Source: Chara braunii (lineage: Eukaryota; Streptophyta; Charophyceae; Charales; Characeae). Taken from it: 64,000 nucleotides of DNA. The position numbers were made by a program, and so were the translations under genes. The notes beneath the pieces were generated by a model. That model saw nothing but the letters and a program-made list of their open reading frames with translations, ran no database searches and had not been told where the DNA came from. Each line of letters opens with the position of its first letter. Positions within the stretch are counted from its first letter, which is position 1. Of this stretch, positions 31,291 to 42,339 are shown piece after piece. The DNA is taken from assembly GCA_003427395.1 (NCBI GenBank), contig BFEA01000055.1, forward strand, positions 489,533 through 553,532, in the 5' to 3' direction.

Positions 31291-32949
31291 GGATGGAAGT
31301 CGGTCAAACCATATCGCATGGAAGCGGATCCTCTTATCAAGTCTCATCAACAATTGAGGATCTGAGTATTTTAGGCAAAAACAAAGTTGGACCGGATGAA
31401 GAAATTATACCAATAATGAGTTTTGTCAACGGACATGTGACGATAGTCTGAGATCATGCATCGAATGTATGGTACTTGTACACAAAAGAGGAAGAGGTTG
31501 GTGTCATAGTATCGAGGACAGATGTTGTTGACCCATTGGAGATGTTAGCAGGTTGGAGGGAGGTATGCATGAAACAGGACTATGACGAAAATTACAAAAG
31601 AAAACAAAAAGTGTGCGCGTGACATTCCATTGGCAGAAGAGAATTGTTCGCACCAGTGATGATGGACTACTATGGTTGAATCCGAGTATGCAATAGAGGC
31701 AAGGCCATAGTGATACTTTTTACAACAGTGAAGGTCACTGGCACGAAAATGAATGCGTTGTTCCGTGCACGGGAAGAATTTTGGGATCCCGATGGTTCGA
31801 GCAAACTCGAACAGTTTCGGAATCGGTTCGAAATCGATGCGGCACTTAGGAAAGAGTTAGTGTGTCTACACAGGGTTGACAGTTTGGTGCATGTGCAACT
31901 TCGCTACTTTTTTTATAAATGTGAGGAGATAGTGTTCACAATCGATAATAGAAAATGTGACACGGACGAAGTAATTCATACGAAGAAGTATCATCGGTCG
32001 GGACTTGTGTAGCATCGTGTTCGGGTTCAGTGACCGAACCCGAACGTTCGGGACTGAATGCGAACGAGCGTCGAAACTCTCCAAATGCTAAAAATATTAT
32101 AAAATAAATAAATAAATAAAAATATCCAGAAAATCTGAAAAACAATATATGTTATGTAAAATAATAATACAAACAACTTTTGTCTAGGAGGTATGCTCAA
32201 ATTCGTAACCAAACTTATGTTAAACCACTAGTACCTTTGGCGCGTGGGAAAATAGCGGGCCTCCGGTGGGCCACCGACCTTTTCGGAGGCCGAAACGAAA
32301 CGACAGTCGCCGATCAGATTTATCAATGGTAGTCGTCGTCGGTCCCGGCCTCCGAATCTTTAGGAGTTTGGGAAAAGAGTCAGTTTCCCTATTTTCCCAC
32401 TCGGGAAAGGTATTAGTGGTTTAAAAGTTAGGCTACCAGAGTGGCCCAGGGTCACTTTCCCGGCTGGGCCAAAAAGATTTAAAAAATAAAAATAAAAAAA
32501 TATATATTTTATATTTTTATTTTATATTTTAAATTTGGTAAAGAATTTTGATGTGACTCTGAGGCGAAAGTTGTTCAGTTTATGTTTCTGCATAACATAG
32601 TTTTTTTTCGGATTTTTTGGATTTTTTTGTTTTTTGCTGGGACCCTCCCTTGTCCTTGCACAGGCTGGCCACCCGGGACCCGGGCGGCCCGGCTGGTAGC
32701 CTAGTTTAAAAGTTTTTTTTTTTTTTTTTTTAATGTTCGGTCGAACACGTTCGAGAGGCGTTCGGTCGAACACCCGAAAATGTTCGGACGTTCGGAAAAG
32801 CTCCGAACATGTTCGGTGTGCTACACAGGTCGGGACAAAACGAAGTATCGTTAGTGGGTGACAGACAAAAGATAGTTGTAGATTGTCCATACTTTGAAGA
32901 CATAAAGCACGCAAGAAATTTTTTATCACTTATGTTCAATGCATAAACT
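31291..32949 (+). pseudogene. unknown protein-coding segment with three TGA stops and a transposon insert
   Basis: From ATG at 31,293 one frame stays open to 32,012 apart from stops at 31,449, 31,620 and 31,677, all TGA. Each could be a mutated Trp codon (TGG to TGA). At 32,004 an 824-bp hAT-like element interrupts it. Skipping the element and one copy of its duplication, the same frame resumes at about 32,837 and runs some 37 codons to TAA at 32,947. That in-frame continuity supports a real ancestral exon. The protein is charged, soluble-looking and of unknown family. It could be a decayed host gene or an unrecognised element. Confidence 0.55.
32005..32828. mobile_element. hAT-like non-autonomous element inserted in a coding segment
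   Basis: GTCGGGAC flanks it exactly on both sides (31,997-32,004 and 32,829-32,836; 9 bp if an adjoining G is counted). Terminal inverted repeats read TTGTGTAGCAT and CTGTGTAGCAC. Subterminal regions hold many GTTCGG/CCGAAC motifs, and the ATATGTTATG and ACAACTTTTG blocks of the core occur in inverted orientation near both ends and in the element at 21,300. There is no transposase. The 8-bp duplication favours hAT; 9 bp would suggest Mutator. Confidence 0.8.
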
Positions 32950-34984
32950 AGATAGCATAAGTTAGCATAGCACATTAGTCATCGACGAGGATGGACAGCA
33001 GACTGGGGCGCAACGCTACCGAGAGCGCTGCGCCTCAACTCTTCCAAGGCGCAAAACCGGGTCAGTACGATAGGCTGATGGCGATGAGTGGCAGAGCGGA
33101 TACACGAAGGAGGTGGCGTGAAGATATCGCATCATGGAGTGAGGTGGTGTGAAAGTTGATAAGGGGGAGAAAGAAGGTTTGTGAAAGCGACAGCGATGGA
33201 TTAAGTGTGGGGAGGGTGGTTTTTTGCGGGCGTAGTGGGGAAGGTGGTTGTTAGGGTTTGTTTTGGTGGGTTGTTTTCGAGCTTCCTAGTGTATGAAGAT
33301 GTATCCTGCTGCTGCTGCTTATTTCCACGAGAAGGTGCAATACTAGGTAAGGACACGAGTTCTCCTCTTTTGGGACTGCCTGCGGGGAGCTCTTGGCGGG
33401 TTCAGCAGCCTGGTTCTGCAACGTGGCGTGCATAGGCGCTGCGGTCCGTTGTTGTCACCGTTCGTCCTTGATTGACCGGAGTGGTCGAATGGCGGCCGAG
33501 ATGCCTTGAGGTCGATGACGTGTGGAGGTGAGGTTCGGGAAGGGAGGGTCGTGTGTTGGGTACTCGTAGGTTTCTTCGCTAGTTTCTGGATTTTCTGATT
33601 TCCCGATTGACTGGGTATGAGCTTGTATTTGTTCTCGCCTAACGATCAACATGTTGTTGCTAATTACTCTTCTCAAGAGTATTTCTGGATTTCCTGATTT
33701 CCTGTTTTTACTGAGTATTTTTTTAGAGTATTTGTATGATCTTGTAGTGTTTTTTGCCTGATGATCAATATGGTTTTCACTGATTTATTTATTTTTTAGT
33801 ATTTCGATAGTATTTCTTATATGAATTGGTTTCTTTCTAACTAATGTTATCTTGATATTGTTCGCAGTGTTTTTTTGTAATTTCGATTCATGTTCTTTGG
33901 TACATAGTTGCTTCCCTTATTGATGACCTTAACTACGATCAGGATTACTCTCTTGATTTTATAGATTCGTGAGTCCAATATTGGACATCTCAGATAAAAT
34001 TATTAAATCTCGCTTTTAAAATTTTCAGTTCTAAAATATGCTTCAGATATATTTCTTAATTTTTATTTCTGATCTTCAATTTCTAAAAGTATGCTTCCGA
34101 AGTATTTTTCTATTTAGAAAAATCTACGTCTGCAAATCTCGACTTCTTAGTCTTGATTACTGTTGATGCAAATTTTGATTCTGATTGGCTTTCCATTAAT
34201 TGTGTTTCAAAGCTTGCCTGGGTCTTTGTACGGTATATTTGCGGCTTGCTTTGTGAATCTGTAGGGTTCTCCTTAAGGGTTGGAGCCCCTCCCCGTGAGG
34301 GTTTCACAAGGTGGGAGGTGTTACCCTTGAAGGGGGGAGGCGGTATTGAGGGATTGTCTTTTTCTGGGTCAGGCTGATTTTGGGTCGGATCAGCATTGGC
34401 GGTTGGGGAGAGAAGGCAAGGGGGTGGATGATTATAGCAAGGTGTGTGGATGAGAGGGCTACCTTGCCTGGAGGGGGTGGGGCAGAAGGAAAGAGGGAAC
34501 TTCAGCCTGTGAGGTATGCTCTAGGGGGAATTGTATGCCTTTTAGGGGGTTGAAGTGTCCGTTTATAGGTTGTTCCGAACTGGGGCCGAGAGGAGAGGGG
34601 GTGCCTCTCGGTGGGAGCAGTGTAGGAACAAGGGGTTTGCTTTTTGAGGGAGGAGTAAATTCGATGGTCACACAGTAAGCATATTTTGTGTTGTGGAGTC
34701 CCGGAAGAATGTCAGAACCTGCGTCTGAAGAGAGGATAATCCCCTCCTGTCCTCTTTTGGATGTAAGGAATTTTTCCTATTTTTTTCTCCGGTTGGTATC
34801 TGATTTTCCTGTTTTTCGAAAATTTCTTAAAGTCTTAAAAGGTTATTCGATAAGCAGGAAGGGGAAGGTCGGTTTTAGCAGGATGGTGCTCGGGCAGAGG
34901 ACACATTGGTGTCTTTTAGAAGGGCGGGGTGGGGTGACAATGGTCGGTGCTGGAGCAGTTGCTCTCTAACCAGGGGAAGCTTGA

Positions 34985-35735
34985 GACTATTGGAGCTATG
35001 CCGAGGGTGGAAGTCATAACCATCTTGTTCAACATAGTTGATGTCGGGCCAGTGACCCTGTAACTTTGGGGGTTGTGCAACTAAGGAAGTTGTCGAGGGA
35101 GGAAGACACGTCCTGTCCGTCATAACTAGTTTGGTCGGTACTGGGGCAGTTGGTGTTGTCTTGTCACCCAAGCAAGGGGGGTATGAGATCTAGCGAGTTC
35201 TGGTACGAGAACTTAATACCTGGGCAGTAGTCTTCCCTCTGTGGTGCGGGGAAGAAGCTGGATCGTGGGTGGATTTCGTTTTCCTGTCTTTCTGTTTCTT
35301 CTTAGTTGAAGCCAGGTAATGGCCCTGGTATCTCAAAAAAGGCGGGAAAGAGGGGGAGCTAGAATTGGGGGTTGGAAGGTAGTAAGAGGGCTTTCAATAG
35401 AGAAAGGTTGTTTGTTAAGGTAAGTAGGTTAGAAGGGCGATGCTGGGACGACACAGGCCGGTGTTGGAGTTTTTGCTCTGTGACCTAGGGGGAGCTTGAG
35501 GCCGTGGAGTTATGTCGAGGGTGGAAGGCATAACCAGACCGTTCGACGTAGTCGGCACCGGGGTTTTGGCCCTGTAACCTGTGTCAAGGGCTTGCCGCTT
35601 AGGGGAATGTTGAGAGAGAAAGGCATTTCCTGTCCATCAGAACTAGGTTGGTCAGTACTGGGGAGGGTTGTGGGGCCATGTAACCCTAACAGAAGGTGGT
35701 ATGAGATCAAGTCAGTTCTGGTACGAGGACTGAAA
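34985..35735 (+). repeat. internal duplication, period about 512 bp
   Basis: About 34,991-35,215 recurs at about 35,504-35,735. Shared blocks are CGAGGGTGGAAG-CATAACCA, CCTGTAAC, TTCCTGTCC/GTCCTGTCC, and TATGAGATC followed by AGTTCTGGTACGAG. This lies in a different part of the family from the duplication in copy 1. Confidence 0.7.
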
Positions 35736-35879
35736 GTCTGGACCGACGTTCTGTCTACTGAGGGGGGGAGCTTCTGGATAGTAGGTTGTTTTAGTTTTGA
35801 CCCCCCGCTCTCATATTTTCACAAACCTTTTTAGAGTTTTTTTCCTAAATTTTGTAGAATCTACTTTATAGTTCGCAGA

Positions 35880-36014
35880 TTGTTCTTAGCCGAAATCAGG
35901 TAATGACCTTGGTATTTCAATTCATTTGTAAAATTCTATATGGGACGCTGAGCCCGGTTCCCAGCACGTGTTGCTCCCCACGAATAAACTGGAGCATTTG
36001 TCCCCCCCCCCCCC
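35880..36014 (+). mobile_element. shared retroposon 3' tail with poly-C end
   Basis: It carries the AGGTAATGACC block, then GGGACGCTGAGCCCGG, CAGCACGTGTTGCTCCCC and a C-run instead of the usual A-run. The homopolymer abuts a gap, so its identity may be an assembly effect. Confidence 0.7.
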
Positions 36015-36085
36015 NNNNNNNNNNNNNNNNNNNNNNNNNNNNNNNNNNNNNNNNNTATACACATCTAGATGTGTATAAGAGACAG
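36015..36085. other. assembly gap followed by Tn5/Nextera mosaic-end sequence
   Basis: 41 N are followed by the last 11 bases of a mosaic end and then a complete reverse-complement mosaic end AGATGTGTATAAGAGACAG. This is library-derived sequence at an unproven join. Confidence 0.97.
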
Positions 36086-36586
36086 AAACTGGATAGCATA
36101 AGTTGGCATAGCAAAAAAGTTATCGACAGGATATATTCAACAATATATATCCGTACGTTGAAGCAGATATGTGAACGACTGTCCTTGTTGTGCCAAGAGA
36201 AAGTGATAATACATTGCAGCGATCGTCAGATTCACAGTGTGTGCAGAACGCAATCAAGTTTTTTATGTTTATTCGTGTTTTTTTTTTCTTATTATTTTAT
36301 TTCCGGTTACACTGCATATATAAATTTTGAAAAATCACAAACATTTGTAATTTACATGCTCAAAGTTAACATATACGAATGGGTGCATCAAACATAGTTG
36401 TTGTTTTTTTTCTTTTAGTAATTCTTTGTTGTATTGTAAACTATAATTTTTTTGTTTGAAGATTAAAAAATGTTGATAATTGTCGGATTACTGATTTTCA
36501 GTAACATTACATAATCAATCTTGCAGGGTTGTAGTGTTCGACATTATTACAGGAAAAAAACAAATTAAGGTGTACCTTATACAACA
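36086..36586. other. AT-rich, intron-like stretch
   Basis: It begins with a diverged copy of 32,944-32,988, is AT-rich throughout, and has CAATCTTGCAG at 36,516-36,526, matching the acceptor-like TTGCAG before the 31,293 segment. No gene was recognised within it. Confidence 0.4.
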
Positions 36587-37003
36587 ATGGCAAGCGTCAC
36601 TCCTGTTGCAGTGCCTGAGGAGGCAGTAATCACCACAACCAACAGACAATTTTCATACGAATACGAGTTAATAGTAAGATGTGAACTTCATGGATGTAAA
36701 TTGTTTGTAGTTATAGTAAGGTTCACAGAGATCAACGTGTATGACGTGCGAATTTATGGAAGAGAAGGAGAAATGGGAAGCGAGCAAAATTTTGTGGAAT
36801 GTCATGAAGCAGCTTTGCAAGTCCATGAGAGGAAAAAGACAGCATTGATGTATGAGGGCAAAAAACTTGAAGATTGGTCTGCTTTCATAACCGACTTTGA
36901 AAGCATTTTTGTTCTACTTATCCCGACGTGCATGTTAGACGGCTCAAACGATGGGGCAATGTGCATTCTCATCGATAATGCAATAAATAGGACCAACGGG
37001 TAA
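36587..37003 (+). CDS. unrecognised 138-codon reading frame
   Basis: An in-frame TAA lies about 24 bases upstream, so translation would start at or after this ATG. The protein is soluble, alternates charged and hydrophobic residues like a folded globular domain (YEYELIVRCELHG, LFVVIVRFTEINVYDVRIYG), and has four Cys spread through its length. I do not recognise it. Similar composition and context to the coding segment at 31.3-32.9 kb raise the possibility that both came from one gene split by the large repeat. Confidence 0.35.
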   Translation: MASVTPVAVPEEAVITTTNRQFSYEYELIVRCELHGCKLFVVIVRFTEINVYDVRIYGREGEMGSEQNFVECHEAALQVHERKKTALMYEGKKLEDWSAFITDFESIFVLLIPTCMLDGSNDGAMCILIDNAINRTNG

Positions 37004-38768
37004 CGGGAGAATAGGGAAATATAAGAGTATTCGCGGGGATATACATTTATAAATGATGAGTTGTTAAGTGGTGGACGTCGAGCAATGTTGACATATATGG
37101 CGCATCGTATAGCAATGTGGATAAATGTTCAATTATTTACTTATTTGCAGTGTATTTAATGTGACAAACTCGTAGAAATATGACAGGATTCTCAATTTCG
37201 TATGAAAGGCAAGAGAGAAAGAAAAAAAAATGGTGCACATTTACATTTGCATTGAATGTTTTCAATTACTGGGGCGGGTTGTTGTATATAGTGGGAAATT
37301 TTTCAGAGTGAGAAAATTTATCATATTGACCATCTTATTATATGCACAAAAGGATGTTGGTCTCAAAATATATTACCAAAACTTATTATGAAATAAAAGG
37401 AAAGCAAAACGAAAACGCTTATAGCAGCTTATTTGATGCCTTTTCCAACGCATTTCACAAGCGAATTCAAGCATGTTCATTATATTATTCGGTTTTATTA
37501 AATAAATGGGAAAAAAAAACATCAAAACTCTTCAAATTTTAAGGTACGTGCACTTGAAAAATATTAGACAATCCAAAAGAATAGAGTTCCCAAGCGAATG
37601 TTGAGCAATTTTAGCCATATTATTCGATAATTCAACCCATGGTATCCTATATAATGCGGTAGTAAAATTGCTTGAAAATATAAAAAAGCAAAAAAAAAGA
37701 GTTTAAATTCCGTTCAAATAATAAAATATGTCCGTTTTGACGAAATCGTAGTTCTATCGCCTGCCTGCATGCCGACCCTTCCAACTTAGTCTACCTTTCC
37801 TTCGTCTGTTTAACATGATGTATCATTGTTGTCGTTGATGGTTAGAAGGCACGATGGTGGATACAAATTCGACAATTCCAAGGATCGTAGCAATCCAATA
37901 TGAACACACAAACCCGGTGCACCGTGGCGCGAGGGGGAAAACGAGAACTAGCATCAACAACAATTANGTTTGAAGACGGTACGACGAACACAGATGTAGT
38001 CATTCCCTTTGCAAAACCCCCTCCTCTCCCACTCTCTTCCACCACCTCCCGCAAACTCTTTCACCCTCTAATCTTCCATGCCTGCTTGTCATCCTGCTCT
38101 CTTCTGCATCTCTGGGTTAGCAACCTGATCCTTTGCCACATGTCGTCCTAGGGCACACAGATTTAGTCATTCACTTTGTCAAGCCCTCCTCCTCTCCCAC
38201 TCTACCTGCTCCTTCCCTCCTTCCATTCTCCCTCTTTCTGGCCCCCCCTTCCCGTTCGCCCAGGTGCTCCTCTCTTCTCCTCTGGGCTCGAAGACTATCA
38301 TCTCTCATTGATTATAATCCTGCGGCTCCTTGCCGCCGCTCCTTGACTGTCAGGCCCATCTCATTGCCCCAAGTTTTACTTCCTTCCCCCGCCTGCCCCC
38401 CGCCAAGGTTTATCCACACGCTTGCACCCTTCATCTGGAGGTGCTACAAGCCCACAATGAGTCCTTGGGGGGGTTAAAAATACTCCTGCCCTTGACTCTC
38501 ACTCCTGCACAACGAACAACCAATCCAATTCTACATCCATTTTGGGGTGTGATCCCCCCCCTGTATGGGCACATTTTCTTAACTGATACGGCTGCCGGCG
38601 AGGCGGCGGGGTGTGGGGGTGTGGGGGAGGGGGAGAGCTAGCATTGCGTTTGAAATGTGCACAAATTGCCCGAAGTTACTGGATCCTTACCGAACAGGCA
38701 CTGCAGCCTACAAGACCCGCTTTGACTGAGAGGTGGTAGATGGACACAGTGTGAAAGTTGGGGGAGCG
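37004..38768. other. gene-free sequence
   Basis: AT-rich to about 37,750, then C/T-rich with no convincing frame. A block near 37,715-37,755 (TTCCGTTCAAATAAT, GTCCGTTTTGACGAAAT) distantly resembles one end of the foldback element at 12,917-13,200. A single N lies at 37,966. Confidence 0.45.
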
Positions 38769-38809
38769 AGGGGTGGGGTGGGGTGGGGTGGGGTGGGGTG
38801 GGGTGGGGG
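38769..38809. repeat. (GGGGT)n microsatellite
   Basis: Seven to eight GGGGT units on the plus strand. The regular G4 runs could form G-quadruplexes. It is not a plant-type telomere repeat. Confidence 0.9.
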
Positions 38810-39016
38810 AAGGGGCATGGACGATGAGGATACGGGTTGTACAGTATGGTGAGGTTTGCCGGCAAGAGAAGAGTCTCACCCTCCACCTGCCCGATAGGTT
38901 TTGATTGCCTCTGTTTCGTTTGGACGTCGTCGTCCACTCCGTCCTGCCGTCTGCACTGCCTTCGCTCAGCTCCGGAAACCTCGCCTCTATAAGTCGCAGG
39001 TGTACTTGTTCGTCAA

Positions 39017-39100
39017 TCCCAATAGACCTGGGGTACTAGACGGATGGCAATCACCCACAATACTCAGCCACTCGGTTGTCCAGATGAACCCCTTTTGAAG
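39017..39100 (-). mobile_element. short retroposon family S, fragment, minus strand
   Basis: This is the reverse complement of about 11,140-11,230, including the GGATGGCA and CAGATGAACCCC blocks. Confidence 0.65.
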
Positions 39101-39139
39101 ACCGCACCCACGGTGGGCTGAAGTCTTCGCAATCTGGAC

Positions 39140-39573
39140 AAATTCTCAGGGACAACGGGGGAAAAAGAAGTTTCCTCTTTTTTTCGAAAACTTGTTGTTG
39201 GCCTCTCGGTGCTCACCAACGGCCATACGGTAACCTTCAAATGTGGCTCCTTGCGCTTTGCGTGAATCCTTTTCGAGGCAATCTGGCCGTAAATCTCGCC
39301 ACGAACGGGTATCTAGAAAGTCTGTGGATGCTGTCGCACCTCCAGTACTCGTGACTTCATTCCCGCTGGCCGCTGTGCCTGCTCTCTTGCAGCCCGCTCG
39401 TGCGTACAGGGACATAGTGAAGCCGATTTGGAGCTCCAACATTTCAGTCCCCCCCAGCAGACCAGTCACCACCATAGCTGCAGCTGGCCTCATGCCTTCA
39501 CATTCGTGTGCAGCCCGGGCCATGCAAACAACAGTGGACTGTCTTGCTTGTAGACGTGAGGGTAGGACCAAGA

Positions 39574-39653
<80 letters not shown>

Positions 39654-40315
39654 CAATAATAAATAAATTAAAATTTAAAAAATTAAAAAAATTAAAAATG
39701 CAACGACCTGCATGCTGAATCCCGTCATTGCCATGCACCTCGGGCCTCTACTACGTCGACACATCCCAGCCACCTGTCACCACCATTCATCCATTGATTC
39801 CATTCTTTTTTTTCTTTTTTTTTTTTAATTCCTTCTTCTTTATGTCCTCCTTTTTTTTTTGAGAAAACAGCCTGAGTGGGTACTTTTTTTTTTTTTTTTT
39901 TTTTTGTTGAAAAAGCCCCAGGTGTTGTAGACGCCATGGACCAGAACCACAGCAACCAATGGGTGTGACAGTCCTGACAGGCACCTTCCCTACCCTTTTC
40001 CCCATGCAGCGCACCCCCTGTCCCTACTATCCTCCCTCAGTGTGACCACCACTCAGGACCTTCACCCTACCAGTATCAAGGGCAACTTGGACCGGACAGC
40101 AGTGACAAGCACCATTCATCCATGACATACCCTGCGATATCCATCCCTGCCGCATGCTCCCGGCTACCCAACCCCTCCACTGTGCTGCCTTCCCCCTAAT
40201 CCCACCAGCCACCAACTCCGGAACATTCGTATGTAGCCTGCCCAATCTTCCCTGATGCCCGGGCCATGCCGACGGAGTCAACGGACAGGCTTGCTTGTAC
40301 ACATGATAGTAGAGA
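39140..40315. repeat. dispersed repeat family D, two adjacent pieces
   Basis: About 39,480-39,565 and 40,200-40,305 share an ending (ACATTCGTRTG-AGCC, GGGCCATG, GACTGTCTTGCTTGTA/GACAGGCTTGCTTGTA). About 39,695-39,775 and 42,345-42,425 share CGACCTGCAT, GAATCCCGTCAT and CCACCT blocks. T-rich inserts at 39,806-39,905 divide the second piece. Non-coding. Confidence 0.6.
39573..39655. repeat. (AAT)n microsatellite
   Basis: About 25 AAT units run into AAT/AAC-rich degenerate sequence. Confidence 0.95.
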
Positions 40316-40484
40316 GAGCAGAGGATTCACTGCGTTAGCGCTAACACTTTGCGTGGTTGCAGCCAGCAGGGCCCGGCTGCCTTCTGCGCACTAGCCGAGG
40401 CAAGTCTCAGCACGTGGCCGATGGCTTGGCCATGAACCCGAACCCCACGTTTAAGCAGATTGCTGACGTGGAAGGGACCGACAG

Positions 40485-41675
40485 TTGGTCCGTGGGTGGG
40501 AAGAGTGGGAGCTTAGTCGGCTTGAAGACGCAGAGAAAGGACAAGCGATCAGCCAGACCTTCGGAGGGTGGACACACGTGGCGGTCCTAGCGGCGACGGC
40601 TTCATCAGAACACCTCCAACGACAGGCAGATGCATGGCTTTGCGAACTGGAAGATACACGACGGCGCATGGAGAAGATAGTCGGAGACTTGTTCGCCGTG
40701 GCCCAAGCCTGGCCGGTGGCGGATTGGGGGGAGTCGACACCGGCTGCATGGCTGGAAGACAAGTGTCGTCAACTGTCGAATATCCTCTGGCAGAGCGAGG
40801 AGGATCCCGCGCTGGAAGATTTTGCTGATTGGCCGAGGGCTGAACCTATCATAATGAGCTGCAACATCATCTTCGACGAAGGCGCACAGCAGGGGGCAGA
40901 GATGAAGGAGAAGCTGATGATTGCAGCGCAGTCTGAGGCTGATGTCTACACTTGTATGGAACAGTCCGCTTCGCGCTTGCCATCATTATCAGCGGCGGCC
41001 GCATCTACATCAACAGCGACCCTGACATCAACAACGACCTTAACATCAGCGGCATCAGCATCAACAGCAGTGCTGCGACCGTCACCCCCAGCGTGCATCA
41101 TTGCATCATCTGGCGAATCGGGGGCTACACCAATCATATCGACCTCAACTATGATGACTCAGTCTGCTCCTGCGAGCATCACTATCTCATCTCGTGAATC
41201 AGGGGCTCAGCCAATTTCAAAAACTACAGTCAAGACTACATTCAATACAACTGACGAATTGACAACACTGTTGATCTCAATGACACCAATAGCGCCGCCG
41301 CCGGCGACATCTACAATGCAAACATCAACAACAATGACTGCTGTTACAGCTCAAGCAGCATCAATCAAGGTATTAAGTACAACTCCGCTTCCGCCGGCCT
41401 TCCCTGAGCGCGGGGTGGATCCAAGCGCCCTCGAAACGGTGCTTGCAATAGAGCCAGGGGATTGGCGGGGATTCTTGGCTGGCAGTTGCGCGGAACATCC
41501 CGGATCTCTTCTTGCACCTTTTGCACGGACGAGGGTGGAATTGGCCGGGTCTGATGGTGGGGGCAGGTATGGTGGGCAAGGTGAGGAGGGTTCGTTTCCA
41601 TGGGATGGAGGGGGAGATGGGGAGACTTATGCGGTGGTTTTCTACGCGGTGAGGAGAGTGCGGGAAGTAGAGTGA
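40485..41675 (+). CDS. gag-like ORF of a retroelement (function unassigned)
   Basis: The 396-codon frame has an N-terminal half of amphipathic, Trp/Glu-rich helices (about residues 1-140, including ELEDTRRRMEKIVGDL and AWPVADWGES) and a long Ser/Thr/Ala-rich low-complexity region (about 165-300). The C-terminal part is Gly/Glu-rich. No enzymatic motif or zinc knuckle is visible. It is called element-encoded because the helical half has a decayed minus-strand relative at 24,030-24,340, and because both copies are followed by the same 3' region and an A-run. The true start may lie upstream in the same frame. Confidence 0.55.
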   Translation: MVRGWEEWELSRLEDAEKGQAISQTFGGWTHVAVLAATASSEHLQRQADAWLCELEDTRRRMEKIVGDLFAVAQAWPVADWGESTPAAWLEDKCRQLSNILWQSEEDPALEDFADWPRAEPIIMSCNIIFDEGAQQGAEMKEKLMIAAQSEADVYTCMEQSASRLPSLSAAAASTSTATLTSTTTLTSAASASTAVLRPSPPACIIASSGESGATPIISTSTMMTQSAPASITISSRESGAQPISKTTVKTTFNTTDELTTLLISMTPIAPPPATSTMQTSTTMTAVTAQAASIKVLSTTPLPPAFPERGVDPSALETVLAIEPGDWRGFLAGSCAEHPGSLLAPFARTRVELAGSDGGGRYGGQGEEGSFPWDGGGDGETYAVVFYAVRRVREVE

Positions 41676-42320
41676 TTGAATGTTGCCTTGCTGCCTCGCT
41701 TTCTGAGGGGAAAGGGTTTCAATTACCGATGTGCTTTTATCGCTGTGTTATCCTAATTAGTGCCCTCCCTTCGGGTTGGTTGACCTAATTTCTCAAAAGG
41801 AAGGCCCGTGTCACGTTCTCAATGCTAGGATGTTCCAGTATGTGCGCTATGCCATGATTTGGTATGAAGATTTGCAGGCATAGATTCGACTGTTCTTTCA
41901 ATTTGTGTGCTGCCCTTGGGGCTGGGTTTGTGTTAATGACTGTTGCTCAGGGGAAATACGATGTAATTACAAATGAATTACTAGACTCTCTTTTCTCCAT
42001 TGGCATTCTCTCTGCCCTGTTCTAATCTCCCCCACTCCTCATGGCGCAGAAGGGTTAGAAGTAGGCATAATTGAGGAGAGTAGAGTAGAGCTTGAATTTG
42101 TGCACAACGGGGTTAATCCTTCCTTACTGGGGAAGCAATCAATGCCCCTTGCTCATGCTATATTCGTGTCGAACAGGGAAGCTGTCTCCAAAGGAGCAGT
42201 GGCTGAGGCTCTTCCAGCCCTAATGGGAAGAGGCGTGTGTGTACGCGTTGTAATCAATTTCGTAATTGGAGCCTTGGGCACTGGGCCCTTTTCTTTTAAA
42301 AAAAAGAAAAAAGGACAAAA
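41676..42320 (+). mobile_element. 3' region and A-rich end of the gag-like element
   Basis: 42,060-42,296 matches, in reverse, 22,190-22,460: GGGGTTAATCCTTCC, GGGGAAGCAATCAATGCC, GCTGTCTCC and GGCACTGGGCCCTTTTC. An A-rich run follows at 42,297. Confidence 0.65.
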
Positions 42321-42339
42321 AGAACACAAAAAAAAAAAA

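Larger units (their letters stand above)
32985..36014 (+). repeat. large dispersed retroposon-like repeat, copy 2
   Basis: It is collinear with 2,315-5,985, with best agreement at 34,270-34,615 and in the 3' tail. It ends in a C-run of about 13 before a gap. On both sides lies a related block of about 45 bp (32,944-32,988 and 36,086-36,131), as if the repeat split a continuous sequence. There are no long frames. Confidence 0.6.

Noticed and set aside
38769-38809. (GGGGT)n considered as interstitial telomere sequence
   Set aside because: The unit is not TTTAGGG or a known algal variant, and the tract is short.
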